Under the pieces are notes generated by a model, which was not told the DNA's origin, did no database searches, and worked only from the letters and a program-made list of their open reading frames with translations. This document shows, in pieces, positions 1 through 9,316 of a stretch of 64,000 nucleotides of DNA. How positions within the stretch are numbered: the first letter of the stretch is position 1; every line of letters starts with the position of its first letter. Origin of the DNA: Ignavigranum ruoffiae (GTDB taxonomy: Bacteria; Bacillota; Bacilli; Lactobacillales; Aerococcaceae). A program made the position numbers and the translations under genes. The stretch lies in assembly GCF_900110675.1 (NCBI RefSeq), contig NZ_FOEN01000008.1, positions 1 through 64,000 on the forward strand, written 5' to 3'.

Positions 1-231
1 ATCCAGTGTTCCTACCCGAGTAGTAAATTCTCGCTCATAATAGCCGTTTCTTTGACTTTGTCGACTTTTTGAACGTTCATACGCATCGGCTTGAATATAT
101 TCTGTTCGTTGATTTTCCATCAATTGGTTGAAAACAGTAGTTAAAATCTTTTTAGAAACATCATCATTAACTGATCGTTCAATAATGTTTTGAACCTCTT
201 CGCTGCTCAGTGTAAAATGTACTTGGGTCAT
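1..231 (-). CDS. IS256-family transposase, N-terminal part (runs off the window)
   Basis: This open frame encodes the first 77 residues of a mutator/IS256-type DDE transposase and continues past base 1. It starts MTQVHFTLSSEEVQNIIE and includes RQSQRNGYYER and FTTRVGTL, which are typical of the N-terminal DNA-binding part of Gram-positive IS256 transposases. The ATG at 231-229 follows a strong AGGAGG site at about 238-243. No stop or frameshift is visible in this part. The catalytic domain lies outside the window, so activity cannot be judged. Confidence 0.85.
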   Translation of the reverse strand, partial: MTQVHFTLSSEEVQNIIERSVNDDVSKKILTTVFNQLMENQRTEYIQADAYERSKSRQSQRNGYYEREFTTRVGTLD

Positions 232-332
232 GTAAAGTCCTCCTGGGTATGTTTTTGTGGTTAAAAACATTGTACCGTAAAAAGGGCTGCTACATGGCCT
301 TTTGTCTTTTACACAATTATATGGACTTTATC
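1..332 (-). mobile_element. IS256-family insertion sequence, left-truncated by the window edge
   Basis: This is the 5' end of an insertion sequence read on the minus strand. It holds the start of a transposase (1-231) and about 100 bases of leader ending in a terminal inverted repeat near 311-332. That repeat, read on the minus strand, begins GATAAAGTCCATATAATTG, which resembles the known IS256/IS1542-type end. The element borders directly on the remains of a TIR-like gene, so the insertion may have removed that gene's 5' region. The other end and the target duplication lie outside the window. Confidence 0.75.
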
Positions 333-355
333 TTTTTTACAGACACTAAGAAAAG

Positions 356-749
356 TTGAATGTTAATGATAGTGGAGAAAAGCTAATTGGTTTGATAAAT
401 CAAAATATAAATAACTTACGTGATAACAAGTATTTTGAAAATGAAGAGTTTAATAAGCTTCTTGAAAAAATTGCTGTTCAAAAAATCTATTATGCTTTTA
501 ACTCCTTAATGAATTTTCTGAATGAAAAAAGTAATAAAATAATATTTGATTTAGGAGTTAAGATAAATTCTGAAGGTCTTGATGTAGCTAGAAAACAAGT
601 TTTTTTATCCCATGCTTTTGATGACAAGTTATATATATGCCCTTTTTCTTTATATGTATGATAAAGATATCAATCTTTATGTTGATTGGTTGTACAATGA
701 AGAAATGAAAGATGGAATCTTACTAAAACGGCATCTTAAAAACAAGTAA
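356..749 (+). pseudogene. TIR-like domain protein, frameshifted and truncated remnant
   Basis: The first open segment (356-661, possible TTG start) contains a helical region and then VFLSHAFDDKLY, which resembles the first strand and loop of TIR/SEFIR-type domains (F-hydrophobic-SHA-x-DD). It stops at 659-661. A frame one base away carries the matching continuation from about 650, YDKDINLYVDWLYNEEMKDG, up to a TAA at 747-749. A single-base frameshift in the T/C-rich stretch near 637-652 explains this. The 3' part of the domain is also missing. TIR proteins of this kind often act in antiphage defence; that role is inference. The family call rests on motif reading only. Confidence 0.5.
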
Positions 750-911
750 AATTATTATAGAGTTTTTTCTCCGGTACTGGGACGGGACTAAAAATCTGAA
801 AACGTCCTATAATTAGGTGGATATGGTGATACTCTAAAAATTAGAATGTAGTATTTTGAATGGTTTGGTATATACTGTACGTTTGGAAAAGAAGAATGGG
901 AATAAAATAAG

Positions 912-956
912 AACCCCTAACAATCCTTATATTTTTGGATGTTAGAGGTTGTTTTT
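912..956 (+). terminator. Rho-independent terminator in the decayed region
   Basis: An imperfect hairpin, AACCCCTAACAATCC (912-926) pairing with GGATGTTAGAGGTT (937-950), is followed by a run of five T. No intact gene lies directly upstream, so it probably belonged to a gene now lost. The rest of 750-1029 shows no convincing reading frame. Confidence 0.6.
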
Positions 957-1029
957 GTGCTTTAACCCCATTTTGACCCAAATCAAAAATTACCAGCCGC
1001 ACGGCTAATTATTCTGAAGGAGTTCAACT

Positions 1030-1417
1030 ATGAATAGGTTGAAAGAACTGAGCGAAGCTCGACAAGTAGCTTATGATGTGATTTATGAGGTAAACCAAGC
1101 CGTCAACACGCTTAATCGTGCACGTTCTTGGGGGAATATGGGATATCTTTTTGGGTGGTTTGCTGATGAGTTCGTTAAAGCGAAATAAAATTGAGCAAGC
1201 TAATCAAGAAATTCACCAAATCAGCAAATCTTTGGAACGGTTACAGGACGAATTGGATGAAGTTCAGATAATCTTACCCCAGACGGTAAGCAATAGCACT
1301 TTTGATAAATCTATGGATATTTGGTTTGATAATCTCTTTACAGATTTTAAAGTCCAAGGACAAATTAAGAAATCGCTTGAACAACTTAATTCGTTAAAAG
1401 ATTCCATAGAAGCGTAA
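1030..1417 (+). pseudogene. Coiled-coil protein of unknown function, broken by a G-tract frameshift
   Basis: An ATG at 1030 behind GAAGGAG opens MNRLKELSEARQVAYDVIYE and a following helix, but this frame stops at 1186. From about 1136 the next frame carries a coherent continuation, GIWDIFLGGLL, then a heptad-like helix to 1414. The switch falls at a run of five G (1130-1134); one G fewer would join the two frames into a single protein of about 128 residues. After the TAA at 1415-1417 the same frame stays open for 16 more codons to a TGA at 1466-1468, so a premature stop may also be present. Function is unknown. It could be a decaying gene, a phase-variable gene or a sequencing error. Confidence 0.6.
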
Positions 1418-1610
1418 ATTTTGCAATTAGATGCTGTTATTAGGGAGACCGAGCAGAATGAATCCTGATGAAAGAGTTCTAAATTGATGTTACGTCAAAG
1501 TAATTTTAATAGAATGATGAAATCATGGCGGTGTGGTCTGCGGACGGCATCGCTATTTTGACTCTAAACCGTATTCTTGTTCATTTTAGGGTTATTTGAT
1601 AAAATAATTT

Positions 1611-1624
1611 TGAATACGTTTACA
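1611..1624 (+). promoter_or_regulatory. cre-like site upstream of clpB
   Basis: TGAATACGTTTACA matches the CcpA consensus TGWNANCGNTNWCA at all constrained positions except the fifth (T for A). It lies 25 bases before the clpB start. No CtsR or HrcA (CIRCE) operator was found in the preceding 150 bases, which is unusual for clpB. Binding is inferred from sequence only. Confidence 0.4.
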
Positions 1625-1648
1625 TTTAATAGTTAATTCATAAAGGAA

Positions 1649-4258
1649 GTGGTGAGGTTGGCTAAGTATCGTGAAGAATTGAAAGAAGTACTACAGAAAG
1701 CGGAATTAATGGCCCTTGAAAAACAACAATTTCAAGTAGATATTCCCAACGTTTGGTGGGTTCTCTTGAAATCGAAGCAAGCGGCTTATCAACTATATCA
1801 ACAATTAGACTTGGATATGTCAGAATTTTTAAGCGTTGTAGCTGATGAAGTGAGGGAGTTAGCGATCCGTTCTAATGCCCAAAAAATTAAAAATATTAAA
1901 CGAACTCCAAGATTGCAACGTCTATTAGAAGATGCCGAAGATTTACAAGCAACTTACCAAGATGAACTCTGCGGTATTGATCATCTCTTGATAGCCTTAA
2001 TGAAGCAAAAGAATAATCCTTTGACGACTTATCTAATTCATCAGGGACTCGATCAAGTCAAAATTGAGCAACAACTTGATAAAAAAGCTCAATCTACCTT
2101 TAATTCGAATAAAGCTACCAAGCAGCAATATCCTAACTTAGAGAAATTTGCGATTAATATTAACCAAAAATATCGGCAAGGCCAATTAGATAAGATTATC
2201 GGACGTCAAAGTGAGACGGAAGAAATCATCCGAGTCTTGATGCGTAAGACAAAGAATAATGCCATTTTGATTGGCAAACCAGGGGTCGGCAAAACAGCCA
2301 TTGTGGAAGGCCTTGTACAAAGAATTGAAGAGGGCAAGGTGCCCAAGGCATTGCAAGGAAAGCTGGTATTTAATCTGGATTTATCAGCCATCGTAGCTGG
2401 AGCTAAGTATCGTGGTGAGTTTGAAGAACGATTAAAGGATGTCCTGGATGATGTCCGCGATTCCAAAGGGCAAGTCATCTTATTTATTGATGAAATTCAT
2501 ATGGTTGTCGGCGCAGGTCGGACCGAAGGCTCGATGGATGCCGGCAATATGTTGAAGCCGATGTTAGCTCGGGGTGAATTACGTTGTATTGGGGCCACTA
2601 CCACCGACGAATACCGTGAAAATTTTGAAAAAGACAAAGCCCTTGAACGTCGTTTCCAACGGATATATGTGAATGAACCGACGATTGAGGAAACCATTGA
2701 AATTTTGTCGGGAATCAAATTTAATTTTGAGCTCTATCACGGGGTTAAAATAAGTCAAAAAGCTGTGAAAGCAGCAGTAGTCTTATCTAGTCGCTACATC
2801 AAAGATCGCTATTTACCTGATAAGGCCATTGATTTATTAGATGAAGCCAGTGCTGTCCGTAAAATTAGAATGGATGCAGTGCCAACTGTGTTACAAAAAC
2901 TTCGTAATCAACTTCAACGGCTAGAAATAGAACAGATACGACATCAGGATCGTCCATCACAGATAAATATCGATCATGAATTAGAAGAACAAATGGGAGA
3001 AATTCAGCAACAACTTTCAGAACTTAGCCAAGAGTGGCAAGGGAATCAGCAACTACTCACGGAAATCAATCATCAAGCGACCCAATTAATTGAACAGAAA
3101 TCATCGGCTCAGGATGCTCTGATGGCAAATAAGTTACGGGATTATTATCAAATTACTGAGAAGAACATCCCCCAAATAGAACAAAAGATTGAAAGCCTGG
3201 AAAGTAAACGTAAGGAATTTCATAATCTTGAAAAAATATATATTCAGAACCAGGTCACTGGTGAAGATGTGGCTGAAGTTGTAGAACGCTTAACGGGCAT
3301 TAAGGTGCAAGGAGTCGTTGAAGCAGAGCGACAACAATTATTAAATTTGGCCAAGATTCTTAAAACAAAAGTCATAGGCCAAGATAAGGCAGTAGATAAA
3401 GTTGCTGATGCTATTGTTCGTTCGCGAGCTGGCATCCAAAATGAGGGGCATCCGATTGGATCGTTCTTATTTCTGGGTCCTACGGGAGTCGGCAAAACTC
3501 AATTATCTAAATCATTAGCAGAAGTTTTATTTGGATCGGAATTAGAGATGATTCGTTTGGACATGTCAGAATACATGGAGAAACATGCAGTGGCGAAATT
3601 AGTCGGCCCACCTCCGGGATATGTTGGTTATGAAGAAGGTGGGCAGTTGACCGAAGCGGTACGCCATCGTCTTTATTCAGTCGTCCTCTTAGATGAAATT
3701 GAAAAAGCGCATCCCGATGTCTTTAATATTCTTCTGCAAATACTAGATGAGGGACGGTTGACCGATTCACGGGGCGTAACCATAGATTTCAAGAATACAA
3801 TCTTTATAATGACTTCAAATATAGGGTCTCTAAGAATTTTGCAAAGCCTGCAATCGAATAGCGCAATTACTTCACAAGTCGAAGAAGAAATCAATCAAGA
3901 GCTGTACCAACATTTTAGACCTGAATTTATTAATCGGATTGATCAAATCTTAATCTTTAACCCCCTAACACTGGAGAATATGAAAGAAATTGTTAAGTTG
4001 ATGTTGGCTGATTTTGCTACTCGACTACAGAAACAGCAAATTACGATTGAAGTAAGTCAAGCCGCCCAAGAATGGCTGGCACAGAAAGGTTATGATCCTA
4101 GCCTTGGCGCAAGGCCTTTGCAACGGTTAATCATGGATCAAATAGAAACGCCAATAGCTTATCAGCTGATTGCCCATCAATCTGAGAAAGGTACCCAAGT
4201 CAAAGTAGATTTAAACGACAATTCATTGAGCTTTGAGTATCACAATCTACTTAAATAA
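1649..4258 (+). CDS. clpB: ATP-dependent chaperone ClpB (Hsp100 disaggregase)
   Basis: ClpB extracts polypeptides from aggregates together with DnaK. The 869-residue product has the family's usual length and domain order. An N-terminal Clp repeat domain covers about 1-150. AAA+ module 1 has Walker A GKPGVGKT at 209-216 and Walker B ILFIDEIH at 277-284. A coiled-coil middle domain spans about 400-530, and its ClpB-type opening ([13 protein letters not shown]) separates it from ClpC and ClpE. AAA+ module 2 has GPTGVGKT at 610-617, the GYVG pore loop at about 657-660 and Walker B near 678-688. The start is uncertain: GTG 1649 sits very close to the AAAGGA site, and TTG 1658 gives better spacing. 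It stands alone, followed by the dehydrogenase promoter. Confidence 0.95.
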   Translation: MVRLAKYREELKEVLQKAELMALEKQQFQVDIPNVWWVLLKSKQAAYQLYQQLDLDMSEFLSVVADEVRELAIRSNAQKIKNIKRTPRLQRLLEDAEDLQATYQDELCGIDHLLIALMKQKNNPLTTYLIHQGLDQVKIEQQLDKKAQSTFNSNKATKQQYPNLEKFAININQKYRQGQLDKIIGRQSETEEIIRVLMRKTKNNAILIGKPGVGKTAIVEGLVQRIEEGKVPKALQGKLVFNLDLSAIVAGAKYRGEFEERLKDVLDDVRDSKGQVILFIDEIHMVVGAGRTEGSMDAGNMLKPMLARGELRCIGATTTDEYRENFEKDKALERRFQRIYVNEPTIEETIEILSGIKFNFELYHGVKISQKAVKAAVVLSSRYIKDRYLPDKAIDLLDEASAVRKIRMDAVPTVLQKLRNQLQRLEIEQIRHQDRPSQINIDHELEEQMGEIQQQLSELSQEWQGNQQLLTEINHQATQLIEQKSSAQDALMANKLRDYYQITEKNIPQIEQKIESLESKRKEFHNLEKIYIQNQVTGEDVAEVVERLTGIKVQGVVEAERQQLLNLAKILKTKVIGQDKAVDKVADAIVRSRAGIQNEGHPIGSFLFLGPTGVGKTQLSKSLAEVLFGSELEMIRLDMSEYMEKHAVAKLVGPPPGYVGYEEGGQLTEAVRHRLYSVVLLDEIEKAHPDVFNILLQILDEGRLTDSRGVTIDFKNTIFIMTSNIGSLRILQSLQSNSAITSQVEEEINQELYQHFRPEFINRIDQILIFNPLTLENMKEIVKLMLADFATRLQKQQITIEVSQAAQEWLAQKGYDPSLGARPLQRLIMDQIETPIAYQLIAHQSEKGTQVKVDLNDNSLSFEYHNLLK

Positions 4259-4341
4259 AAAAGACTAAGCACAGATTAGATGAAATTGCCCAGTATTATA
4301 AAATAATTATTAAATTTTGATGTGATTTCAAATGTTATCAA

Positions 4342-4389
4342 TTGCCTTTAGTCAGAAAGAATTTTATACTAAAACTGAAAACGTTTTCC
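4342..4389 (+). promoter_or_regulatory. Promoter and cre site of the pdhDABC operon
   Basis: A sigma-A-like promoter is visible: TTGCCT at 4342-4347, 17 bases, then TATACT at 4365-4370. Just downstream, at the expected start of transcription, TGAAAACGTTTTCC (4376-4389) matches the cre consensus at all but the last position and is nearly palindromic. This position predicts CcpA repression of the dehydrogenase operon during growth on preferred sugars. Confidence 0.65.
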
Positions 4390-4433
4390 GATGTTTTGAT
4401 GTTGTGACTAAATGGTAGAAAGGGGTAGGTATT

Positions 4434-5777
4434 TTGGCTCAATATGATGTAGTAATTGTTGGAGCGGGCCCCGGTGGCTATGTAGCTGCTGAAGAAGCGG
4501 CGCGTCTGGGTAAGAAAGTTGCGGTCGTCGAAAGGAACAAAATAGGTGGAACATGTCTAAATGTTGGTTGTATTCCATCCAAAGCATATTTAGAACATGC
4601 CCATTGGCTGCATACAATCAATAAATCCCAGAAGTATGGCATCGATGTTGAAGTAAAATCGATTGATTTTAAGGCGTTACGAGAACGCAAAAATCAAGTC
4701 GTCTCGACTTTACAAAACGGGATTCACTCAACTTTTAAATCATTAAAGATTGATTATATTGAAGGCGAGGCCAGTATTAAAGAAGATGGTGCTTTATATG
4801 TCGATGGGAACAAGATGAATTATCAGGATTTAATTCTAGCGACTGGGGGCCGTCCCTTTATTCCGCCGATTCCTGGACTTGATCAGGTGGATTATCTGAC
4901 CACCGATAGCTTTTTCGATTTAAACAGCTTGCCGGACAAAATGGTCATTATTGGTGGTGGCGTAATTGCCATTGAACTGACATATGCGTTGCAAGCTTTG
5001 GGCGTTAAAGTCACTGTCTTAGAAGTTGCCAAAGATATCTTGTTGACGGAAGATCCAGATGCTCGAAAAATTGTCAAACAAGCAATCAGCTCTTTGATTG
5101 ATATTCATATACAGGTGAAAATTAAAGAAGTTAGCTCAAAGGAGGTTATATTAGAAGATGGCTCAACTTACCCATTTGATCAGCTGTTGGTTGCTACCGG
5201 CCGGTTGCCAAACACAGAATTAGCAAAATCAATCGGCTTGGAATTTGATGATAAAGGACGATTCCTAAAAGTTGATGATTATTATCAAACATCGAAGCCG
5301 CATATTTATGCGATTGGTGATTTGATTGGTGGCTACACCTTAGCCCATGCTGCTTCTGCTGAGGGTATTAAAGCAGTCAGAGCGATTGTTGGTCAAAAGG
5401 AAAGACCAGTTCAAATGAAGTCCGTTCCGAGATCCTTATTTGTTAGCCCTGAAGTTGCTAGCTTTGGGATTACAGCTGAGGAAGCCCAAGACAAAGGCTA
5501 CGAAGTCCTCGTCAAACAGATGCCTTTTGGCTTTAATGGGCGAGCAATTGCTCAAGATACCACTGATGGTTTTGTTAAATTAATCGTTGAGCGCAAATAT
5601 GGTGAAATATTAGGATGTGTGGTTTGTGGACCAAATGCCAGTGAAATCTTGCATCAAGTCTTAACCTTAGTCGAATCAGAAGGCACGGTAACCGAGTTGC
5701 TTTCAACAATCTTCTCACATCCTACGGTTTCTGAATTAGTGCAGGAGACTGCCAGACTTGTTGTTAGCGAACTTTAG
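4434..5777 (+). CDS. pdhD: Dihydrolipoyl dehydrogenase (E3)
   Basis: This FAD enzyme reoxidises the dihydrolipoyl arm of the E2 subunit with NAD+. The 447-residue product starts with the FAD-binding VVIVGAGPGGY and the redox disulfide motif GGTCLNVGC (Cys41 and Cys46). An NAD-binding segment VIIGGGVIAIE lies near 170, and the C-terminal catalytic His-Glu motif HPTVSE is near residue 430. There is no N-terminal lipoyl domain. The start is TTG at 4434 behind AAAGGGGTAGG; no nearby ATG fits the alignment. It is first in a four-gene operon. The order E3-E1alpha-E1beta-E2 is the one known for the Streptococcus mutans pdhDABC operon. Confidence 0.9.
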   Translation: MAQYDVVIVGAGPGGYVAAEEAARLGKKVAVVERNKIGGTCLNVGCIPSKAYLEHAHWLHTINKSQKYGIDVEVKSIDFKALRERKNQVVSTLQNGIHSTFKSLKIDYIEGEASIKEDGALYVDGNKMNYQDLILATGGRPFIPPIPGLDQVDYLTTDSFFDLNSLPDKMVIIGGGVIAIELTYALQALGVKVTVLEVAKDILLTEDPDARKIVKQAISSLIDIHIQVKIKEVSSKEVILEDGSTYPFDQLLVATGRLPNTELAKSIGLEFDDKGRFLKVDDYYQTSKPHIYAIGDLIGGYTLAHAASAEGIKAVRAIVGQKERPVQMKSVPRSLFVSPEVASFGITAEEAQDKGYEVLVKQMPFGFNGRAIAQDTTDGFVKLIVERKYGEILGCVVCGPNASEILHQVLTLVESEGTVTELLSTIFSHPTVSELVQETARLVVSEL

Positions 5778-5794
5778 AAGGAGGAAATACCAAA

Positions 5795-6865
5795 ATGGAA
5801 AACAATCATTCAACGCCACTTTATGATGGAAATACTGATGTTGAAACCAGACGTGCAGCGAGCTTAGAAGTCAAGACGCATACACTCACTAAAGAACAAA
5901 CGTTGAGTAAAGATAAAGCTAAAGATATGTACAAGACCATGGAAGATATTCGTAACTTTGAGGATAATGTCAAACGTTTCTTCTCCCAAGGATTGATTCC
6001 CGGCTTTGTTCATTTATATGCTGGGGAAGAAGCAGTTGCCAGTGGTATTTGTGCCCATTTAACCGATGATGATTATATTACCTCTACCCACCGGGGACAT
6101 GGACACTGTATTGCTAAAGGTGGCGACTTAAATGGAATGATGGCCGAAATCTTTGGTAAAGAAACTGGACTTTGTAAGGGTAAAGGCGGATCTATGCATA
6201 TCGCCGATGTTGATAAAGGAATCTTAGGTGCCAATGGGATGGTCGGAGCTGGTTTCGGCTTAGCGACCGGTGCAGCTATGAAAATTAAATACAAAAAAGA
6301 AGATAATGTAGCGATATGTTTCTTTGGTGACGGGGGTTCCAATGAAGGCTTGGCTCATGAATGTATGAACATGGCCTCAATTTGGCAACTACCTATCATT
6401 TTTGTCTGTGAGAATAATTTATTCGCTGAGTCAACTCCACAATGGTATTCTTCTGGCTCTGATACGATTGCTGACCGTGCAGTCGCTTACAATATGCCAG
6501 GAGTCCGTGTCGATGGCAAAAATATCATGGAAGTGTATGAAGTGGCTGGTCAACATATTGAGCGTGCTCGTCGTGGTGAAGGACCTGCTTTAATTGAATG
6601 TTTAACTTACCGTAATCACGGTCACTTCGAAGGAGACGAACAAAAATATAAAAATAAATCAGATAGCCCAGAGCGTACCTTAGCCTCTACCGATCCCTTA
6701 GAAGTCTTTAGAAAATATGCGATTGAATCAGGCTTAATGACTGAAGAAGAACTCAATGAAATTCGCGAAGCATCTCAAAAAGAAGTCGAAGCGGCAGTTA
6801 AATTTGCCGAAGAAAGTCCTGAACCACAAGCAGAAGCATTGTATGAAGACGTATTTGCTGACTAA
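5795..6865 (+). CDS. pdhA: 2-oxoacid (pyruvate or acetoin) dehydrogenase E1 alpha subunit
   Basis: This is the thiamine-diphosphate-binding half of the E1 decarboxylase. It contains the THRGHGH segment (98-104), the AcoA-like GKGGSMHIAD (129-138) and the ThDP/Mg motif GDGGSNEG at 178-185 closing with ENN at 206-208. At 356 residues it is longer than typical AcoA-type subunits because of about 45 polar residues before the conserved fold; the AAGGAGG site 5' of ATG 5795 supports this long start. Sequence style fits both acetoin dehydrogenase and the streptococcal-type pyruvate dehydrogenase. Gene order favours the latter, but the substrate is not settled by sequence. Confidence 0.87.
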   Translation: MENNHSTPLYDGNTDVETRRAASLEVKTHTLTKEQTLSKDKAKDMYKTMEDIRNFEDNVKRFFSQGLIPGFVHLYAGEEAVASGICAHLTDDDYITSTHRGHGHCIAKGGDLNGMMAEIFGKETGLCKGKGGSMHIADVDKGILGANGMVGAGFGLATGAAMKIKYKKEDNVAICFFGDGGSNEGLAHECMNMASIWQLPIIFVCENNLFAESTPQWYSSGSDTIADRAVAYNMPGVRVDGKNIMEVYEVAGQHIERARRGEGPALIECLTYRNHGHFEGDEQKYKNKSDSPERTLASTDPLEVFRKYAIESGLMTEEELNEIREASQKEVEAAVKFAEESPEPQAEALYEDVFAD

Positions 6866-6894
6866 CCGAGCAATATCTGAAAGGAGATTATAAG

Positions 6895-7932
6895 ATGGCA
6901 AGAGAAATCAACTTTATGAAGGCAATCAATGAAGCTTTAGATCAAGCAATGGAAAAAGATGAAAATGTTGTGCTACTTGGAGAAGATATTGCCGGCGGAC
7001 GAGAAATTGAACACTTAGAGGAACAAAATGAAGATGCTTGGGGTGGAGTATTTGGGGTCACCAAAGGATTAGGTCCTAAATATGGACTTGATCGGGTCAT
7101 TGATACTCCTTTATCGGAGATGGGTTATATGGGAGCTGCTGTAGGGATGGCTGCTTCAGGACTAAGACCGGTTCCAGAGTTAATGTTCAATGACTTCTTA
7201 GGTTTCTGTTTTGACTCCTTATTAGGGCAAGCTTCTAAGATGCGTTACATGTTTGGCGGTAAAGCCAAAGTGCCGATGACAGTTCGAACCAACCATGGTG
7301 CGGGAGCTTCAGCCGCTGCTCAACACTCGGGATCATATTATGGTATGATTGGCTCCATTCCGGGAATTAAAGTCGTCGTACCTGCGACCCCTTATGATGC
7401 GAAAGGGTTATTATTAGCGGCAATAGAAGATGATAATCCCGTAGTTTACTTTGAAGATAAAATCCTCTATGGTCAAAAAGGAGAAGTACCTGAAGACTAT
7501 TATACCGTTCCGATAGGTAAAGCCAATGTAGTCAAAGAAGGGGAAGACTTAACCATTGTGACTATTGGTAAGATGTTATACGTGGCCTTAGAAGTCGCGG
7601 ATACCTTAGCCAAGGATAATGTATCTGTTGAAGTGATTGACTTACGTACGGTGGCCCCGTGGGACGAAGAAACGGTTATCGAATCCGTGAAGAAAACAAA
7701 TCGCCTCATCGTCATTGATGAAGCGAATCCCCATAATAATACTGCGACCGATATTGCTTCAGTAGTTGGTCAGAAAGCATTTGATTACTTGGATGGACCG
7801 ATCAAAACAGTCTGTGCACCAAACACTCCGGCGCCTTTTGCGGCAAATCTTGAGGCCTTATATATTCCCAATGCCGATAAAGTCCTGAAAGAATGTGCAG
7901 AACTGATCGACGACCTGAAGAACGCGAAATAG
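6895..7932 (+). CDS. pdhB: 2-oxoacid (pyruvate or acetoin) dehydrogenase E1 beta subunit
   Basis: This is the partner of the E1 alpha subunit; together they form the alpha2beta2 decarboxylase that loads the lipoyl arm. The 345-residue protein has the usual N-terminal INEALDQAM...VVLLGEDIAGG segment, the catalytic-loop region DTPLSEMGYMGAAVGMA and a C-terminal transketolase-like domain (VEVIDLRTVAPWDEETV, about 240-256). It sits 29 bases after pdhA with AAAGGAG before ATG 6895. Length and motifs are normal. As for pdhA, pyruvate and acetoin cannot be separated from sequence alone. Confidence 0.9.
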   Translation: MAREINFMKAINEALDQAMEKDENVVLLGEDIAGGREIEHLEEQNEDAWGGVFGVTKGLGPKYGLDRVIDTPLSEMGYMGAAVGMAASGLRPVPELMFNDFLGFCFDSLLGQASKMRYMFGGKAKVPMTVRTNHGAGASAAAQHSGSYYGMIGSIPGIKVVVPATPYDAKGLLLAAIEDDNPVVYFEDKILYGQKGEVPEDYYTVPIGKANVVKEGEDLTIVTIGKMLYVALEVADTLAKDNVSVEVIDLRTVAPWDEETVIESVKKTNRLIVIDEANPHNNTATDIASVVGQKAFDYLDGPIKTVCAPNTPAPFAANLEALYIPNADKVLKECAELIDDLKNAK

Positions 7933-7945
7933 GAGGTGAGTTTGG

Positions 7946-9184
7946 ATGGCAAGCAATATTGTAATGCCCACACTTGGATTAACGATGACTGAAGGAACCA
8001 TTGAATATTTAGCTGTCTCGGTTGGCGATAAAGTAGCCAAAGGTGATATCGTAGCCGAAATTTCATCAGAAAAATTGACCGGCCCGGTCGAGGCTAATGC
8101 CGACGGTATCGTGTTAAAAATATTGGTCAGCGAAGGCGATGTCGTTCGGATTAAAGAACCCCTGATGGTGATAGGTCAAGAGGGCGAAACAGTGGCTGAA
8201 GAAGAGATGGAATCTCCGGCTCCTGAAGAAACGGAGCACACACAAGAAGATCGCTCAACTGAACCGGTGGGAGCAGAGGAGACAAAGAAACAGCAAGAAG
8301 AAAATAAGCAAGAACGAATTTTTGCGACCCCTCTGGCGCGCAAGATGGCCAAAGAGAAATGCATTGATCTAGCCAAAGTGAATGGTACCGGGGGTAACGG
8401 CCGTATTACTCGTCTCGATATAGACCGTTATGTGCCAATGACAGATGAAGTTCAAGAAACTCAATCTTCAACGAGCAAAGTGGCTGATCTACCAGAATGG
8501 GGACAAGGTTTACAAGGCATGCGGAAGACCATTGCTCAACGTATGATGCGCAGTGTTCAAACAACAGCCCAAGTAACCAACCAGCGCAAGGCAGATGTGA
8601 CAAAATTGATGGAGTTCAGACACGATATTAAAACTAAGGTTTCTAGCCCACTGAATCATGGTGAAATTTCAATTAATACCTTGGTAACTAAAGCGGTTAT
8701 CTTATCCCTACAAGAACATCCAAGTTTAAATGCTTGGTATCATAATGGTGAACATACGGTAATGGATGAGATTCACATTGGCATGGCGACAGATTTAGAA
8801 GAAGGCTTGGTGGTACCGGTGATTCGCAATGCTGATCGGATGCCTTTATCTAAATTGGGACCGGCTATTGCGGAGGTGGCTTCACAGGCTCGTAATGGAG
8901 AATTAGCAGGCGACTTATACAGTGGCTCTACCTTTACCATTACCAATTTAGGGGGAACAAATATTGAATACTTTACCCCTATTATCAATTTACCAGAAGT
9001 GGCCATACTAGGTGTCGGTGCGATTCAAGACAAGTTGGTCTTAGATCACGGCGAAGTCAAAGTTGCTAAGAAATTACCGCTCAGTTTAACGTATGATCAT
9101 CAAATCATTGATGGGGCCCCAGCTGCTCGCTTCTTAGAAACGCTGGTAGGCTACTTACAAGACCCGTATCGCTTAATTATTTAG
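7946..9184 (+). CDS. pdhC: Dihydrolipoamide acyltransferase (E2)
   Basis: This is the core of the dehydrogenase complex, which transfers the acyl group from lipoamide to CoA. One lipoyl domain is present (about 1-78) with the modified lysine in SSEKLTG (Lys43). A Glu/Lys-rich linker follows, then a peripheral-subunit-binding domain (about 112-150, ATPLARKMAKE...GNGRITR) and a catalytic domain ending with the active-site motif YDHQIIDGA near the C-terminus. A single lipoyl domain and 412 residues are in the normal range. The start ATG 7946 follows AGGAGGTGAG. It is the last gene of the operon and is followed by a clear terminator. Confidence 0.9.
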   Translation: MASNIVMPTLGLTMTEGTIEYLAVSVGDKVAKGDIVAEISSEKLTGPVEANADGIVLKILVSEGDVVRIKEPLMVIGQEGETVAEEEMESPAPEETEHTQEDRSTEPVGAEETKKQQEENKQERIFATPLARKMAKEKCIDLAKVNGTGGNGRITRLDIDRYVPMTDEVQETQSSTSKVADLPEWGQGLQGMRKTIAQRMMRSVQTTAQVTNQRKADVTKLMEFRHDIKTKVSSPLNHGEISINTLVTKAVILSLQEHPSLNAWYHNGEHTVMDEIHIGMATDLEEGLVVPVIRNADRMPLSKLGPAIAEVASQARNGELAGDLYSGSTFTITNLGGTNIEYFTPIINLPEVAILGVGAIQDKLVLDHGEVKVAKKLPLSLTYDHQIIDGAPAARFLETLVGYLQDPYRLII

Positions 9185-9206
9185 CCAGTGACAGATTTTG
9201 ATGAAG

Positions 9207-9240
9207 ACCTCTACAGCTTTATGACCTGTGGAGGTTTTTT
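9207..9240 (+). terminator. Terminator of the pdhDABC operon
   Basis: ACCTCTACAG at 9207-9216 pairs with CTGTGGAGGT at 9226-9235 (one G-U pair), followed by six T. It lies 22 bases after the pdhC stop. Confidence 0.85.
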
Positions 9241-9316
9241 GTGGTTTCAATCTGCTGATTAATTATGTTATTGTAGATAATAACGATAATGGTTTAGTTT
9301 GAGAAGGAGGGATGCT

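Noticed and set aside
750-1029. Integrase remnant or attachment site in the gap after the TIR-like gene
   Set aside because: The GGGAATAAAA stretch and terminator recall regions after integrases, but no integrase residues or repeat partner are visible.
2206-3894. Several open frames on the minus strand inside clpB
   Set aside because: They are mirror frames of a conserved gene, have no binding sites and give low-complexity, Ser/Arg-rich products.
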